DNA from: Lasiodiplodia sp. COLG20
Taxonomy: Eukaryota; Ascomycota; Dothideomycetes; Botryosphaeriales; Botryosphaeriaceae
Length of the DNA: 64,000 nucleotides
Assembly: GCA_009801085.1 (NCBI GenBank)
Contig: VNWV01000014.1
Span: 62,001 to 126,000 of the forward strand
Reading direction: 5' to 3'
In this document: piece by piece, positions 24,749 through 34,924 of the stretch
Numbering within the stretch: position 1 is the stretch's first letter
Layout of the letters: each line of letters begins with the position of its first letter
The notes under the pieces: model-generated
Seen by the model: the letters and a program-made list of their open reading frames with translations, nothing else
Databases searched by the model: none
What the model was told of the DNA's origin: nothing
Translations under genes and position numbers: made by a program

Positions 24749-25193
24749 TATCAGGAAGTGTTTCAATTCTTGGCTAAGGGACAGAGACGTTCCACAGAAG
24801 GAGCATATGTGCTGCCGTTTAAAGCAGCTTTGTCAACGGATTGGAAAATGAAACGTCGAAGTTGCCCAATTCGGCACTCGGCGTCCGGGAGGCGACGGCG
24901 AGTCATGGTCGCGGTGCCTGGTGGCCGGACGGGCCTCGGTCGCCTTCGCCCAACAGATTGCAGCTCCTTCCAATGAGAGACTTGTCCATTTGCAATGCCA
25001 TGGAGGTAATTGGTGGTGCAGCTCGATCAGATAAGCTGATTCTGAGGTTTTCAGCTATTCAGACTGTAGTCAACGACAAATTCATGTGGACATGGAAAGC
25101 ATTGCGGCAGGCGAGTTTTCAGTTCAATGGGGATTAATTGCACAATATCGTGCATGTATCACATTGTACATAAATCATCCTACACATCCCATG
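24749..25193. other. Intergenic region upstream of MFS gene
   Basis: Contains the variant motif at 24878-24888 and otherwise nothing recognised. The 3' end of the SMP-30 gene borders it at 25194. Confidence 0.5.
24878..24888. promoter_or_regulatory. Variant TCG-N5-CGG site upstream of MFS gene 1
   Basis: TCGGCGTCCGG lies 130 bp upstream of the first MFS start codon. With two preceding bases (ACTCGGCGTCCGG) it matches the divergent CAD/SMP-30 promoter site at 11 of 13 positions. Confidence 0.5.
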
Positions 25194-26510
25194 CTAATAC
25201 AGCGCCGGCCCCCTCAACCCCAGCCTAATCCTCGCCACACCCCCCTTCCCAACCGCCCACAACTCATCCAACCCCGGCCCCGCCCACGCGATATTAATCA
25301 CCGTAAAATTCGTCTGCACCAGCACCACCGGTTCTCCCTCCGGCGACAACACAATCACCCCGCCCCCCGTCCCCGCAACAACATACCCATCCTCGGACAC
25401 TTTAATCCCATCCGGCACCATCTGCATGCTCTGGTAGAACGGCCGCTTGTTGCGCAGCACCTTCCGCACGGGATCGACGTCGTACGCGTAGACGGACCGC
25501 TTGCCCGTGCTGTTGTACTGGATGGGCGGCGCGGGCGAGACGGCCGCGTCGATGACCGTCGAGCCGGCGCCCGTATCCGTCAGGTACAGCGTGCGGCCGT
25601 CGGGCGAGAACTGCGCGCCGTTCGGCTCGCGCAGTGTGTCTTCGACGACCGTCACCAGGCCGCTGGACGGGTCGAAGCGGTAGGTGGCCGGGTTGAGCTG
25701 CGGGGCGGCGGCGTTGAGGCGGACGGCGCGGCCGTAGTCTGTGTGGCGGATTGTTAATGGGGGGTAATGGTATGTCTTTTGGGAAAGCTGCGCACCGTTG
25801 TCGGTAAACCAGATGTGGCCGTCGGCGTCGATGTCGAAGTCGTCGGCGCCGTTGAAATAGTAGCCGTAGTAGTTGTTGAGCAGGGCACGGGATTCGCCTG
25901 AGGTGGCGTTGAGGGTGTAGATGCCCGGGCGGTAGCTGCGGCCGCCGAAGTCGTCGCCGCCGAGGGTGGAGAAGTAGATGAGGCCGTTGCGGTAGCGGGC
26001 CCCCGTGGCGCCGTAGATGGGCGGGTTCGCCGTCTTCTCGCGCAGCACGGGCGGGTCGGCATTCAGGTCGACGGCCAACTGCGCGAAGAAGCGATGCTCC
26101 AGCCGGGCGAAGTACAGCTCGTTCGTCTCGGGGGAGTAGACGGGGGCTTCGTGCGAGAGCATGCCTTTGGTCGTGAAGATGAAGTCGACGGCCGGCGCGG
26201 GCCCGAGCACGTGGCTGCCACGGCTTTCGTCCCAGACGACGAAGTCGGCATCCTGCACGTGGCGGAAGCTCGGCTCGTGCGGCATGTTGGTGGAGCGGAA
26301 GGTGTCGGCGTGAGCGAGGTCGTTGGTGACGGGCCGCTCCCAGTCGCCTCGGATCACGGCCCCTCGATTGCGGATGCAGACGATTGCGGGGAACGAGTAG
26401 CCGCCGCTGCATGGCGCCGCGAGCGGGCTCTCATCGAGCTCGAGGGGAACCTGCTGCGATGCTGCCAGAAGCGCAGCAGAAGCGAGCAGTGGAACAGTCA
26501 GGGGACGCAT
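25194..26510 (-). CDS. SMP-30/gluconolactonase-family lactonase, predicted secreted
   Basis: Exons 26510-25796 and 25738-25194 (419 aa). A 57 nt in-frame intron (25795-25739; branch TTAAC, acceptor CACAG) is inferred because removing it restores the family motif IWFTDNDYG. The start at 26510 gives a short Arg-containing leader and a hydrophobic stretch ending in Ala-Ser, a good signal peptide. Beta-propeller signatures are REPNGAQFSPDGRTLYLTDT and PDGIKVSEDGYV. The family opens or forms lactones with a bound divalent metal. It is divergent from the CAD-like gene across 200 bp holding the shared motif, so it probably acts on a lactone or hydroxy acid made by that pathway, perhaps after secretion. 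Confidence 0.88.
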   Translation of the reverse strand: MRPLTVPLLASAALLAASQQVPLELDESPLAAPCSGGYSFPAIVCIRNRGAVIRGDWERPVTNDLAHADTFRSTNMPHEPSFRHVQDADFVVWDESRGSHVLGPAPAVDFIFTTKGMLSHEAPVYSPETNELYFARLEHRFFAQLAVDLNADPPVLREKTANPPIYGATGARYRNGLIYFSTLGGDDFGGRSYRPGIYTLNATSGESRALLNNYYGYYFNGADDFDIDADGHIWFTDNGAQLSQKTYHYPPLTIRHTDYGRAVRLNAAAPQLNPATYRFDPSSGLVTVVEDTLREPNGAQFSPDGRTLYLTDTGAGSTVIDAAVSPAPPIQYNSTGKRSVYAYDVDPVRKVLRNKRPFYQSMQMVPDGIKVSEDGYVVAGTGGGVIVLSPEGEPVVLVQTNFTVINIAWAGPGLDELWAVGKGGVARIRLGLRGPALY

Positions 26511-26609
26511 GGTTAACGGCAACAACAACGGAAATGAGACGGGCGGCGGACAAGGCCGCGGTAGCAGAAAGGCGGCGCCAGCATCTTTGAGAAAGTTGTT
26601 GTCGCGACT

Positions 26610-26620
26610 CGGCGGCCGAC
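26610..26620. promoter_or_regulatory. TCGG-CGG-CCGA site central to SMP-30/CAD divergent promoter
   Basis: TCGGCGGCCGA lies 100 bp from the SMP-30 start and 91 bp from the CAD-like start. The 13-mer ACTCGGCGGCCGA, in inverted orientation, recurs in the FAS beta/PrpD divergent promoter. Confidence 0.7.
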
Positions 26621-26710
26621 ACGCGAGAGGGCGACACTTAAGAGCGGTGACAAAGGAGGACAGGGGGCCAGGCCGGAACAGAAGCCAGAGAGACGCGCAA
26701 ACAAGGCAAG

Positions 26711-28386
26711 ATGAAGCACCAGCTGGAGACCGAGGTCGAGGGTGATGGCACGACGGAGCAGCTGGCGCGCTGGATCGCGGGGCTGAAGGCTGATGACGTG
26801 CCACCGCGGGTGCTGGACCGGGCCAAGCACCTGATCCTCGACGGCATCGGCTGCGGTCTGGTCGGTGCGCGCGTGCCGTGGTCGGACAAGATGCTGCATG
26901 CCGTGAGCGCCTACGAACCTGACGGGCCGTGCAGCGTCATCGGCACCACCAAGGTACTCCCTTTTTCTCACCACTTCTACTCCTGCTGACATGCCACGTG
27001 CAGCGCTTTGGCCCTCTCGCCGCCGCAATCCTCAATGGCTCGTTCGTCCAGGCCACCGAGCTCGACGACTACCACAGCGGCGCGCCCCTGCACTCGGCCA
27101 GCATCGTGGTCCCTGCGCTGCTGGCCGGCGCCGAGTCGATCAACGCTGCCGGCGCCCGTGTCACCGGCCGAGATCTGCTCTTGGCTGCTGTCGCCGGCTT
27201 CGAGACCGGCCCGCGCGCCGGCCTGGCCCTTTACGGCCCGGACATGCTGACCCGCGGATGGCACTCCGGGCCAATCTTCGGTAGGAGATGCCGAGATCTG
27301 TGCGTGACGATAATGCTGACTGCGCATAGGCTGTCCCGCTGCTGCTGCGGCTTGTTCCCGTCTGTTTGATCTCGGTGTGCGCGAGACGGAGAGTGCGTTG
27401 GGTATTGCTTGCACCCAAGCTGGTGCTCTGATGAGTGCACAGTATGAGGGCATGATCAAGCGCGCTCAGCATGCATTCGCCGCTCGTAATGGCCTGTTCG
27501 GCGCTTTATTGGCTCGCGGTGGCTACGAGGGCATGCGCAAGGTCTTCGAACGACCCTACGGTGGCTTCCTGGCCATGTTCAGTGCTGGCAACGAACGCAA
27601 TCCACCATGGAAAATCCACGAGGTACGTCTTCGCTGAATGATGAAAGTTCCAGCAAGTGAAGCTGAATCATCAGGTTGTCGCTGGCCTCGGGGAGATCTG
27701 GCACACCGAGCTGATTCGGATCAAACTATACGCATGCGTTGGCGGCAGTCACGGCCAAATCGAGGTTCTCGAAAAACTACAGAACCAATACCCAGACCGC
27801 TTCACGCTGGATAAGCTGCACAGCATCAAGAAGATTGACACCTACCTCAGCCATGCCATTTACGCCCATGATGGCTGGGTTCCTGAATCCCGTCCTCTCA
27901 CTGAGACCGGCGGTCAAATGAATGCCGCTGTACGTAAACATCTGCATTTTCACTGATGCAACACAAGCTGACATTACACAACAGTACATCGGCGCCGTCC
28001 AGCTCACCGACCGCCAAGTCCTCCTCGAGCAGTTCAGCGCGGCAAAGCTTGACGATGACCTGGTCTGGGAACTGATTGGCAAGACCGAGTGCTTCCACGA
28101 TCCCGAATTCGACAAGCCCAACCAAGTGGCTGGCTGCCGTGTCAGGATTACCTTTGACGATGGCTTCACCGTTGAGGAGTCGACGCCCTGGCCCAAGGGC
28201 TACGACCCTCCCATCTCCAACGAGGATATCCGCACCAAGTGGCGCAAGTTGGCCTCCTCCGTCACTGATTCTGACCGCATGCAGAAGATTGAGGACCTAA
28301 TTCTCGGCTTGGATACTGCGGATGACACTGCTATTTCTAAGCTCGGCGAGTTGTTGTCTCTGCCGGTCAAGAACTCGATGGCATGA
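26711..28386 (+). CDS. Cis-aconitate-decarboxylase-like enzyme (MmgE/PrpD family)
   Basis: Exons 26711-26953, 27004-27280, 27330-27622, 27675-27929, 27985-28386 (489 aa, the length known for the Aspergillus terreus CAD). The sequence follows that enzyme closely in pattern: LILDGIGC, GARVPWS, ATELDDYHS with APLHSASIV (active-site Asp and His region), ALGIACTQA, KRAQHAFAARNG, GGYEGM, and IKLYAC followed by a His. CAD converts cis-aconitate to itaconate. Beside a PrpD-like dehydratase and FAS beta, an alkyl-aconitate to alkyl-itaconate step is the best guess, but plain itaconate production is possible. No mitochondrial presequence is evident, so it is probably cytosolic. Confidence 0.92.
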
Positions 28387-29012
28387 TCACAACCAGTCCA
28401 TTGTTGCATTTTGCTTGAAGCCCGCTGATTTTACCTCTTGTTTCAAATTTCCTCTTAGAATAGATATACACTTTCCGTACAGTGTGGTAGAGTAGGACGG
28501 ATGGTTTGGAACCAGCAGCAGTGAATCAATCCTGTAGATACCATGCATAGAAGAATAGATTTCTGCACTCTTACCATCAAATTGCTGAAGCCCAGTCTAC
28601 GTATCCAAGCATCACTGTTGGATTTCGTTATATAGTAGCATTCTGCACTCGTCTCACCGAGCAATTATTTTGTTGTGTTTCCTTTCGTCACAATATGCCG
28701 TTGATGATACTGAGAATACACAAACCCTGACAGGCGTTCAGTGTACAGATTACATTACTTGGGGAAAACTGGGAACCATTCGTCAAATTAAGATTCATAC
28801 TACAACCTCTATACTAAGTTCTTGAATTTTCTTAATCTCTCTCTTTTTTGTTCGACGCGCCAGCAACCTCTTCGTCACTGTTTTCTATCTACTGAGAGTG
28901 TCATCACACAAAGTACCATAATACCTCATGCCAACCCCCAAGCACTCCAAGGCACTCCCAAGGAGCACCACTACTCCGTTTCCAATTCCCACCTTTTACG
29001 TTTCCAACCCAT
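28387..29012. other. Convergent intergenic region
   Basis: 3' flanks of the CAD-like gene and the second MFS gene. AT-rich, with probable polyadenylation sequence; no gene seen. Confidence 0.5.
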
Positions 29013-30702
29013 TCAGTTCTTATTCTCCGCCGTCTTGGACTTCAAGCGGATCTGATGACCAAACTTGTAGAACAGCACAGGAATAGGAATCATAGCAATC
29101 GCCAGGAACGCCAGCAAACTGCTCGCCCAATCGACCCCAAGCCGGTGATACATAGCCGGTCCAAACAGCGGGAACCCCGCGCCAAAAAACGACCGCACAA
29201 ACGTATTCGCCCCGATCGCGCTATTCGCCGTGCTCATATACGTATCGATGATGTAGTTGAAGCACTGCACAAACACCATATACATCCCCATAGCCACGGG
29301 GACGCTCCCGACAATCTGCCCCGCCCAGTGGATATCCGGCCGCGACGTCCAGCCGAAGATGAACAGGCCCACGGGAATCAGACACCCGCCGGCGAACATC
29401 AGCGTCAGGCGGTTCTCGGGCACAACGACGCCGCCGGCCGCGCGCACCTTGGCGACGAAGCGCGTGCGCGTGTGGGCGATGACGACGGCGGCGCCGAGCA
29501 GCACGCCGACCGACATGCCTAGGTAGGCCAGCCCGCTGACGCCGAGCGCCCAGTGCCGCACCTCGCGGAAGGCGATGGGGTAGGAGACGAAGATTAGGTA
29601 GAGGATGCCGTAGACGAAGGCTTGGTAGGTAGTGATGAGGAGGAGGATTGGCTCGGTGATGAGCATTCCTGTGCGCTTGGTCAGTTTCGCGGTCACAGGG
29701 CATGGTTGGTGATGGTGGTGTTGTGCCACACGACGTACTGAACGACCGCATCAGGTAAATCTGCACAATGGCCTTCGGCCCCACGGCCTGCCCGTCGTAC
29801 TGCGAATGCGCCTTCACATTCCCCGTCTCCCTCCGCACCCTCTCCGCCTTCCGCCTCAGCAGCGTCGGCGCGTGCGTCTCGGGCAACCCCACCGCGCACA
29901 GCACCGTCACCGCGCCCCCAAAAATACACATCAACCAGTGATTCCACCTCCACCCGAGATAGCTCGCAGCGACAAAGTTCCCCATGACGGGCGCGACGAT
30001 GGGGCTGCCGAAGATGGTCCCGATGCACGCCGCCATGGCCACGCCGCGCTGCACCGGGTTCCAGATGTCGACCAGCCCGCCGCCGACGATGGAGAGCGGC
30101 GCGGCGCCGAAGACGCCGGAGAGGAAGCGCCCGATCAGCGCCGTTTGGATGTTTTGCGCCAAAGCGACGGGGATGCAGAAGATGGTGAAGAGCAGCATGC
30201 CGAAGGTCGTGGGCCATTTGCGGCCGACGCGCTCTGAGATGGGGCCCCAGACGGGGGGGCCGATGGTGTAGCCCTGGGATGGAGACGCGTTGGTGAGATG
30301 GTGGGTTCGGCATTGGCAGTGGGTGTGGCTGGAGGGGATTGGTGGGTCTCAAGGGGAAGGGTTGCTATTGCTCACCACAAGGAAGAGGCTGATGCCAAGC
30401 GTGATGACGATGGTGCTGGCGCCGAACTCCTCGGCCATCAGCGTCGAGCCGCTGCTGTAGATGCTGCTCGCGATGCACGTCGCCAGGTTGCCGGCCACCC
30501 AGATGAAGGTGATGAACAGCTTCCGCGCGAACGAGAAGTTCTGCGGGTTGTGCGGGTCGCTTTCCCCATCCCACGTCACCAGCGGTCCATCGTCGAGCGC
30601 CGCCTCCTCCGTCTTGGAGTAGTCGGTGGACGGCGCAGGGGTTGCGGCCGCGCTTGACTCCAGGTCCTTGCTGGCTGACGTTGGACTCTGTTCTGACGAC
30701 AT
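29013..30702 (-). CDS. MFS transporter (DHA1 type), 2 of 2
   Basis: Exons 30702-30376, 30273-29739, 29668-29013 (505 aa). It has a hydrophilic Ser/Ala-rich N-terminus, then WDGESDPHNPQNFS, a conserved pre-helix motif in fungal polyamine/drug antiporters, and the loop ISERVGRK. GGGLVDIW and GTIFGSPIVAPVMG mark helices 4-5. The second half has RMLITEPILLL and FNYIIDTYM. It is only distantly similar to the first MFS gene. A shared-type site lies 355 bp upstream, so both exporters seem to belong to the same regulon, perhaps for product and precursor or for self-protection. Confidence 0.9.
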
Positions 30703-31288
30703 TGCTCAGGAGTGGGATTGTGCGGATTCACTCGAAACACAAAAGGATATTTCAACAAGGGATTGGACGAAGCATCGAGGATCCGGAGCTTGGTTTCCCT
30801 TGGCTCTTTTTCTTTTCGGGCGGAGCACTGTCGCTTTAGGAAATGCAGCCTACGTTCGCTGATAAATCACGGCGCCAGGGCAGGCCCTTACCTGGCGGCT
30901 GCCATGTCACTTTGAGCGGCGGGATGGGCGCGACGCCCCTTGGCCGTGCAGTGAAACGCATCCAATCATGGCCGAAACGCGGCCTAGGGTGCTATCGGCT
31001 GTCGCTCCACTTGATAACCGGCGTGCGGCGGCGCAGTAGTGTTCCTGCTGCGGCGTTCGGCTGCCGATGCCCGACCACGACACGAAAACCCGATGATCGA
31101 CGCAGCGAACCGTCGAATTGGAGATCTCTGCTTCCAGTGTCTTCGACAAATCCATTCGACCGGAATATTGACTACTGAACGCTCAAATCGTGGTACTGCT
31201 GTTTCCCTACAGGTGTGACGAAATGCAATTAATCCCATAAAAAAAATAAGAAGAGCAAAAATAGGCAGTCGTTGCGAAATGAAAGACC
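30703..31288. other. Intergenic region upstream of MFS gene 2
   Basis: Between the MFS 2 start and the 3' end of the AflR-like gene. It contains the site at 31057-31067; no gene seen. Confidence 0.5.
31057..31067. promoter_or_regulatory. TCGG-CTG-CCGA site upstream of MFS gene 2
   Basis: TCGGCTGCCGA, 355 bp upstream of the second MFS start, differs only in the three-base spacer from the other sites. Confidence 0.6.
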
Positions 31289-32383
31289 TCATCCCCCTAA
31301 TAACCGTATATGTTTCGTGACACGATCCACCTCATTCCTCGCAAAGCGGTGTAAGAACTGACACTGTCGTCTGCAACGACTGCCCGTCCTCCCCACAGCA
31401 CCACCAGTCTGCCCCAGCTGATCCTCCCCCCGTTGCCGCGCTTTGGCCTGCAACCGGTCCAGCAGCGCCGTTATCTTCCTGACGTCGATCAGGATCATCT
31501 GACACTTCAACGCCAGCTGGTCCTCCACGTTGACGACGTACGATCCGAACTGCACCGACGACTGGCACGGCATGTACAAGGCTTCGTGGTACGTGGTGAT
31601 GAGCTTGTTGAGGCAGAAGTAGACGGTGAAGTCGAACGACGGGTGGTGCACCGCGTCGCATTCGATCACCGTCCGCACCACGTTCAGCAGCGCCCGGTTG
31701 AGCCGGAGGACGTGGTCCAGCGTTTTTCCCTCGACGGGGCTTTGCTGCAGATCGCGCAGCGTCCGGTTGAGCACGTCCAGACAGCTGGAAGAGGACTGAA
31801 ACGACGAGCATCCGTGTTTGGTGTTATGGCCCTCTCCTCCACGCGCTCGTGGCATTTCCAGGACTGGGGCTGGCGCCAGTACGCTGGCTGGTAGCTCTTG
31901 TGCTGGGGTGTCGGGATGCAGCTGTGGGACGGCCGGTCCAAAGAAGCCAATGTCCACCGGAGAGAAGGAGGGCTCGAAGTCAGTGAACTGGGAGAAGTCG
32001 AACACGGAGATTTCAGATGGCACGCGCTCGTCTGGACTGCTCGCCAGAGTGCTGGCGTCCGTCGCAGAGGTGCGCGGTGTGTGAACATCGTGGATTGTTG
32101 ACGATTGAGGTGTTTGGAACTGCTCTGGCGGAGTTGGGTACGGCTCGATCTGCGGCGGCGGCGGCTGCTTGGGAGTCCGCTTCCTCGGCATTGATAGGCT
32201 CCGCTGGCAGGTGAAGCTGCGCGCTGTGCACCGGACGCAGTTCTGGTGGTCCTCCTCGTAGACGCACCGCGTTTTGGCGTGGTGACACCGATCACAGGAT
32301 GCTCTCAATCGCCGAGTGCCCTTCTTTCCCCCCTTGACCATGCTGTGTGAAGGTTCGATCAGCTTCCAGACTAGAGTCGCCAT
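31289..32383 (-). CDS. AflR-like Zn2Cys6 regulator, candidate cluster-specific activator
   Basis: Intronless, 364 aa from 32383 or 350 aa from the second in-frame ATG at 32341. The zinc cluster is CDRCHHAKTRC followed by CVRCTARSFTC. A Pro/Thr-rich linker is followed by a region resembling the aflatoxin-regulator domain: CLDVLNRTLRDL, LDHVLRLNRALLNVV and DFTVYFCLNKLITTYHEAL, then VNVEDQLALKCQMIL. AflR itself binds TCG-N5-CGA sites. Such a site lies 217 bp upstream of this gene (auto-control) and upstream of the dioxygenase, both MFS genes, and both divergent enzyme pairs. I infer it is the pathway activator. The last ~40 residues are Arg-rich and less typical. Confidence 0.82.
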   Translation of the reverse strand: MATLVWKLIEPSHSMVKGGKKGTRRLRASCDRCHHAKTRCVYEEDHQNCVRCTARSFTCQRSLSMPRKRTPKQPPPPQIEPYPTPPEQFQTPQSSTIHDVHTPRTSATDASTLASSPDERVPSEISVFDFSQFTDFEPSFSPVDIGFFGPAVPQLHPDTPAQELPASVLAPAPVLEMPRARGGEGHNTKHGCSSFQSSSSCLDVLNRTLRDLQQSPVEGKTLDHVLRLNRALLNVVRTVIECDAVHHPSFDFTVYFCLNKLITTYHEALYMPCQSSVQFGSYVVNVEDQLALKCQMILIDVRKITALLDRLQAKARQRGEDQLGQTGGAVGRTGSRCRRQCQFLHRFARNEVDRVTKHIRLLGG

Positions 32384-32599
32384 GGTGAGAGTTCGAATAG
32401 TACCCTTTCTTCGGCCTGAGGATTCGTGATGCGGGGGGCCTCGCTTAGGTGTGGACTATCAAGAGCTTGGGTGGGCCCAATTGCAGCAGCGTGCAAGGGG
32501 TCTGAGAAAGCTGCTGGAATATGTGAACCAGTGAAGAGCCTCTGTCGTGCCTGATGGCGTCGGATCACGCTGCCCGAGATCATTTGTTAGGCGAAGATC

Positions 32600-32610
32600 T
32601 CGGCGGCCGA
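32600..32610. promoter_or_regulatory. TCGG-CGG-CCGA site upstream of AflR-like gene
   Basis: TCGGCGGCCGA is identical to the site in the SMP-30/CAD promoter and lies 217 bp upstream of the regulator's first ATG, suggesting autoregulation. Confidence 0.65.
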
Positions 32611-33087
32611 GACCCGAAGCGGCATTGAGCGGATGGATGATTTCCAGGAAGATGGTGTCGGCACCTTGAGTCGAGTGTAGTGAAACATGTCAACACTTCT
32701 TTCCTATTTTCCTCTTCGGAGTTGATAAAATGTAGTTCTAATCAGTGGATGTTTGACTCAGTACTAAAGAGAGATTCTTGTGCATTGACTCTTGACTCTA
32801 CAATATCAATTTTCATCAATCCTGTATTTTCGCTGGTGAGGAGTTCTTGATTTCTCTAGAGTTGGTGTTTGAGAAGTGACTTCAATAGCACTTTTTCCCC
32901 CCGAGACTGTATGGATCTAGTCTGGGATGGTCCAACACTAAAAATAGTGCCAGTCGCTGCTGAATCTTGAAAGATGACCTTTCCGTCTTGATATATTTTC
33001 GAGCAAGTTATAAGCAGCGAGAGACAGGTTGCATTGTTTATACTTTCAATGACCTTCTCTACCAGAGAGTATTCCTCGAAGAAGATA
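32611..33087. other. Intergenic, AT-rich
   Basis: No gene seen; an AT-rich stretch leading into the decayed AMP-binding sequence. Confidence 0.45.
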
Positions 33088-33870
33088 TAGAAATAAAATT
33101 AGTGTTTTCGAAAAGTATCACCAGACTGGCGAATTCAGACTGACTATTTTAGAGAGCGTTATCGACGGTGCCGAGGTAACGATTGTAGACGATAATAGCA
33201 AGGATATTGACGACCTAGACCGGGAGGGTAAGCTTCTGATTTCGGGTCATTGGCGTGACGAGTGCCGGGCGAAGGAGAAACTTAGCATACGCAACGGCGG
33301 GCGCACGTACTAGACGAGCGATGGTGCAAGGTGGACTATTGTAGGGAGGGCCGGAAGGTCATTGACGTCTGCGGACGGCGAGATATAACGATTAAGATAC
33401 GAGATTTTCTTGTCAACCTTGACTTCGATGTCGATGGAGCGTCGCGTGCAGTTCATCTTTTCAGTCGACACTGTGCAAAAGCTCTGCGCCGCCGCATCAT
33501 GACCTGAAGTGCCGGACGTCATCCTGGGCGTGGACGCGCTTCCGACGACGGCAAACGGCAAGATTTGCGGGAGTGCACGTTGGCCGCAGTGCCCATGTTG
33601 CGCACCCACCTCGGCATGGGCACTCTCACCCAGCGCGTGGCCGACAAAGCGCCCTTCCGGTGGAGCGAGTGCATGAGCTTCGTGGTGCTCCACTGCCCCG
33701 ACGACGAGAGCATCGTGGTCTGGTCGACGCATCTCGCCGAGCACGCGATGGAGACGGCCGTCTACTACGCCGCGTGGACGCTCCCGCTGGCCAGCTACGC
33801 GAGCCCGGTGGTGTCAGGGGAGGAGAGAACCAGGATCAAAACTTTCGCTTCGGAGCATGCATCACCCTAG
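33088..33870 (+). pseudogene. Relic of an AMP-binding (adenylate-forming) enzyme, C-terminal part
   Basis: A decayed reading frame shows the order of motifs expected near the end of an ANL-type adenylation domain: DGAEVTIVDD, EGKLLISG, WRDECRAKEKLSIRNG, then Y-stop-TSDGARW where YxTGDxxRW is expected, TIVGRAGRS, and after frame changes DALPTTANGKI, which fits the hinge/NGK lysine motif. At least three in-frame stops occur (TAG near 33312, TAA near 33387, TGA near 33500). A further open stretch to 33870 is not recognised. No intact N-terminal half is present, so it cannot be functional. Confidence 0.5.
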
Positions 33871-34354
33871 CATGTGAGGGTTGTATATGTTCGTAGTCAG
33901 TAGGTTTGAATCTTCACGATGGAATGGAGGGCGGAGCGAGATGGCCAATCATGAGACGGAGGGACCGTACTTGCTCCGAGTGCCGTAGAGGGGGCCGTAG
34001 GAAATAGATGACGCGAAAGCAGCCGTGCAGCGCAGGATATATATATATAGAGACAGAGAGAGGGAGAGAAAGAGAGAGAAGAGTCATCAGATGTCCTATA
34101 ACAAGGATCAATCGATGAATCGATGAGCGCGCAAAGTTCGTGGGGCATCGCTAAACCCGGGAAAACTGCCAGAAAACGTTCGCCTTCCTGCTCACCAATA
34201 TTTTGTCCGCCACAGTTGATTTGTTAGCCTGTCATTTCTCTCCCTCCCAGCACTGAAGAGCTAGAGATTCATTATTCCTGTATTATTCGGCTGATGGCCT
34301 GGCTGAGGCAGTATTTTTCTGCGGCTATTCTGTGCCAGGCTTGTGGACACGCAA

Positions 34355-34429
34355 GTTCGGACACCCGCTGGCAACGAAATCCTCGCTTAAGGCGAGGCAC
34401 AAGATCTCGTTGCCGGCGACTGTCCGGAC
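34355..34429. repeat. Long imperfect hairpin
   Basis: Arms 34355-34386 and 34392-34429 are inverted copies (GGCAACGA with TCGTTGCC; CCTCGC with GCGAGG; CGGAC with GTCCGG) around a TTAAG loop. The right arm carries a 5 nt extra segment. It could be a small foldback element or an RNA hairpin. Confidence 0.55.
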
Positions 34430-34907
34430 ATCATGTACGGCTTCGGGCGAATTTCGGATAAGCTCAAGAAAAGAGGCAGAACCGCCGTAGTTTTCCGAAA
34501 GTAACCGAGCTATCCCGGGCCATTGCCCAGCGTTATGAAGGAGCAGATGGAAGTCCTCAGACCCCTAAGAAGATGGTATCCGAGCCCCTAGTCATCTGTA
34601 TAGTTCGGCCTCGGCCTCGGCCTCGATCTCGGCTGGAGATCCACTTTGACACACCTACGACTCAAGGCGATTATAGTGACCCGGGCATAATTAGCCGTAG
34701 AAGCTTTGAAATCAACATGTCCCTGGGCCATTGTTGCTATCTTCGGATGATTGGATTCCCGGCGGTCCGCTGCATCTGCTACATCCGATGACTCCTCTCC
34801 CATGCAGCTACTATCGTATTGTGACCCTATAGAGGCCGGGACTACCATCGATTATAGATATTGGTGAAGTCCAAAATCAGGGCGGGATGAGCTGTAATGA
34901 TCGGTGG

Positions 34908-34924
34908 TCGGATGAACCATCCGA
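34908..34924. promoter_or_regulatory. Palindrome CGG-N11-CCG upstream of P450 gene
   Basis: TCGGATGAACCATCCGA is a perfect 17 bp inverted repeat with a 3 nt centre, 280 bp upstream of the P450 start. CGG/CCG half sites are typical of Zn2Cys6 proteins, and the spacing differs from the cluster motif. Confidence 0.4.

Noticed and set aside
25402..26412. 336-codon Arg-rich frame inside the SMP-30 gene
   Set aside because: Out-of-frame reading of the lactonase on the same strand.
33565..33870. 101-codon open frame as a stand-alone gene
   Set aside because: No start context or family; it lies in frame-shifted continuation of the decayed AMP-binding sequence.
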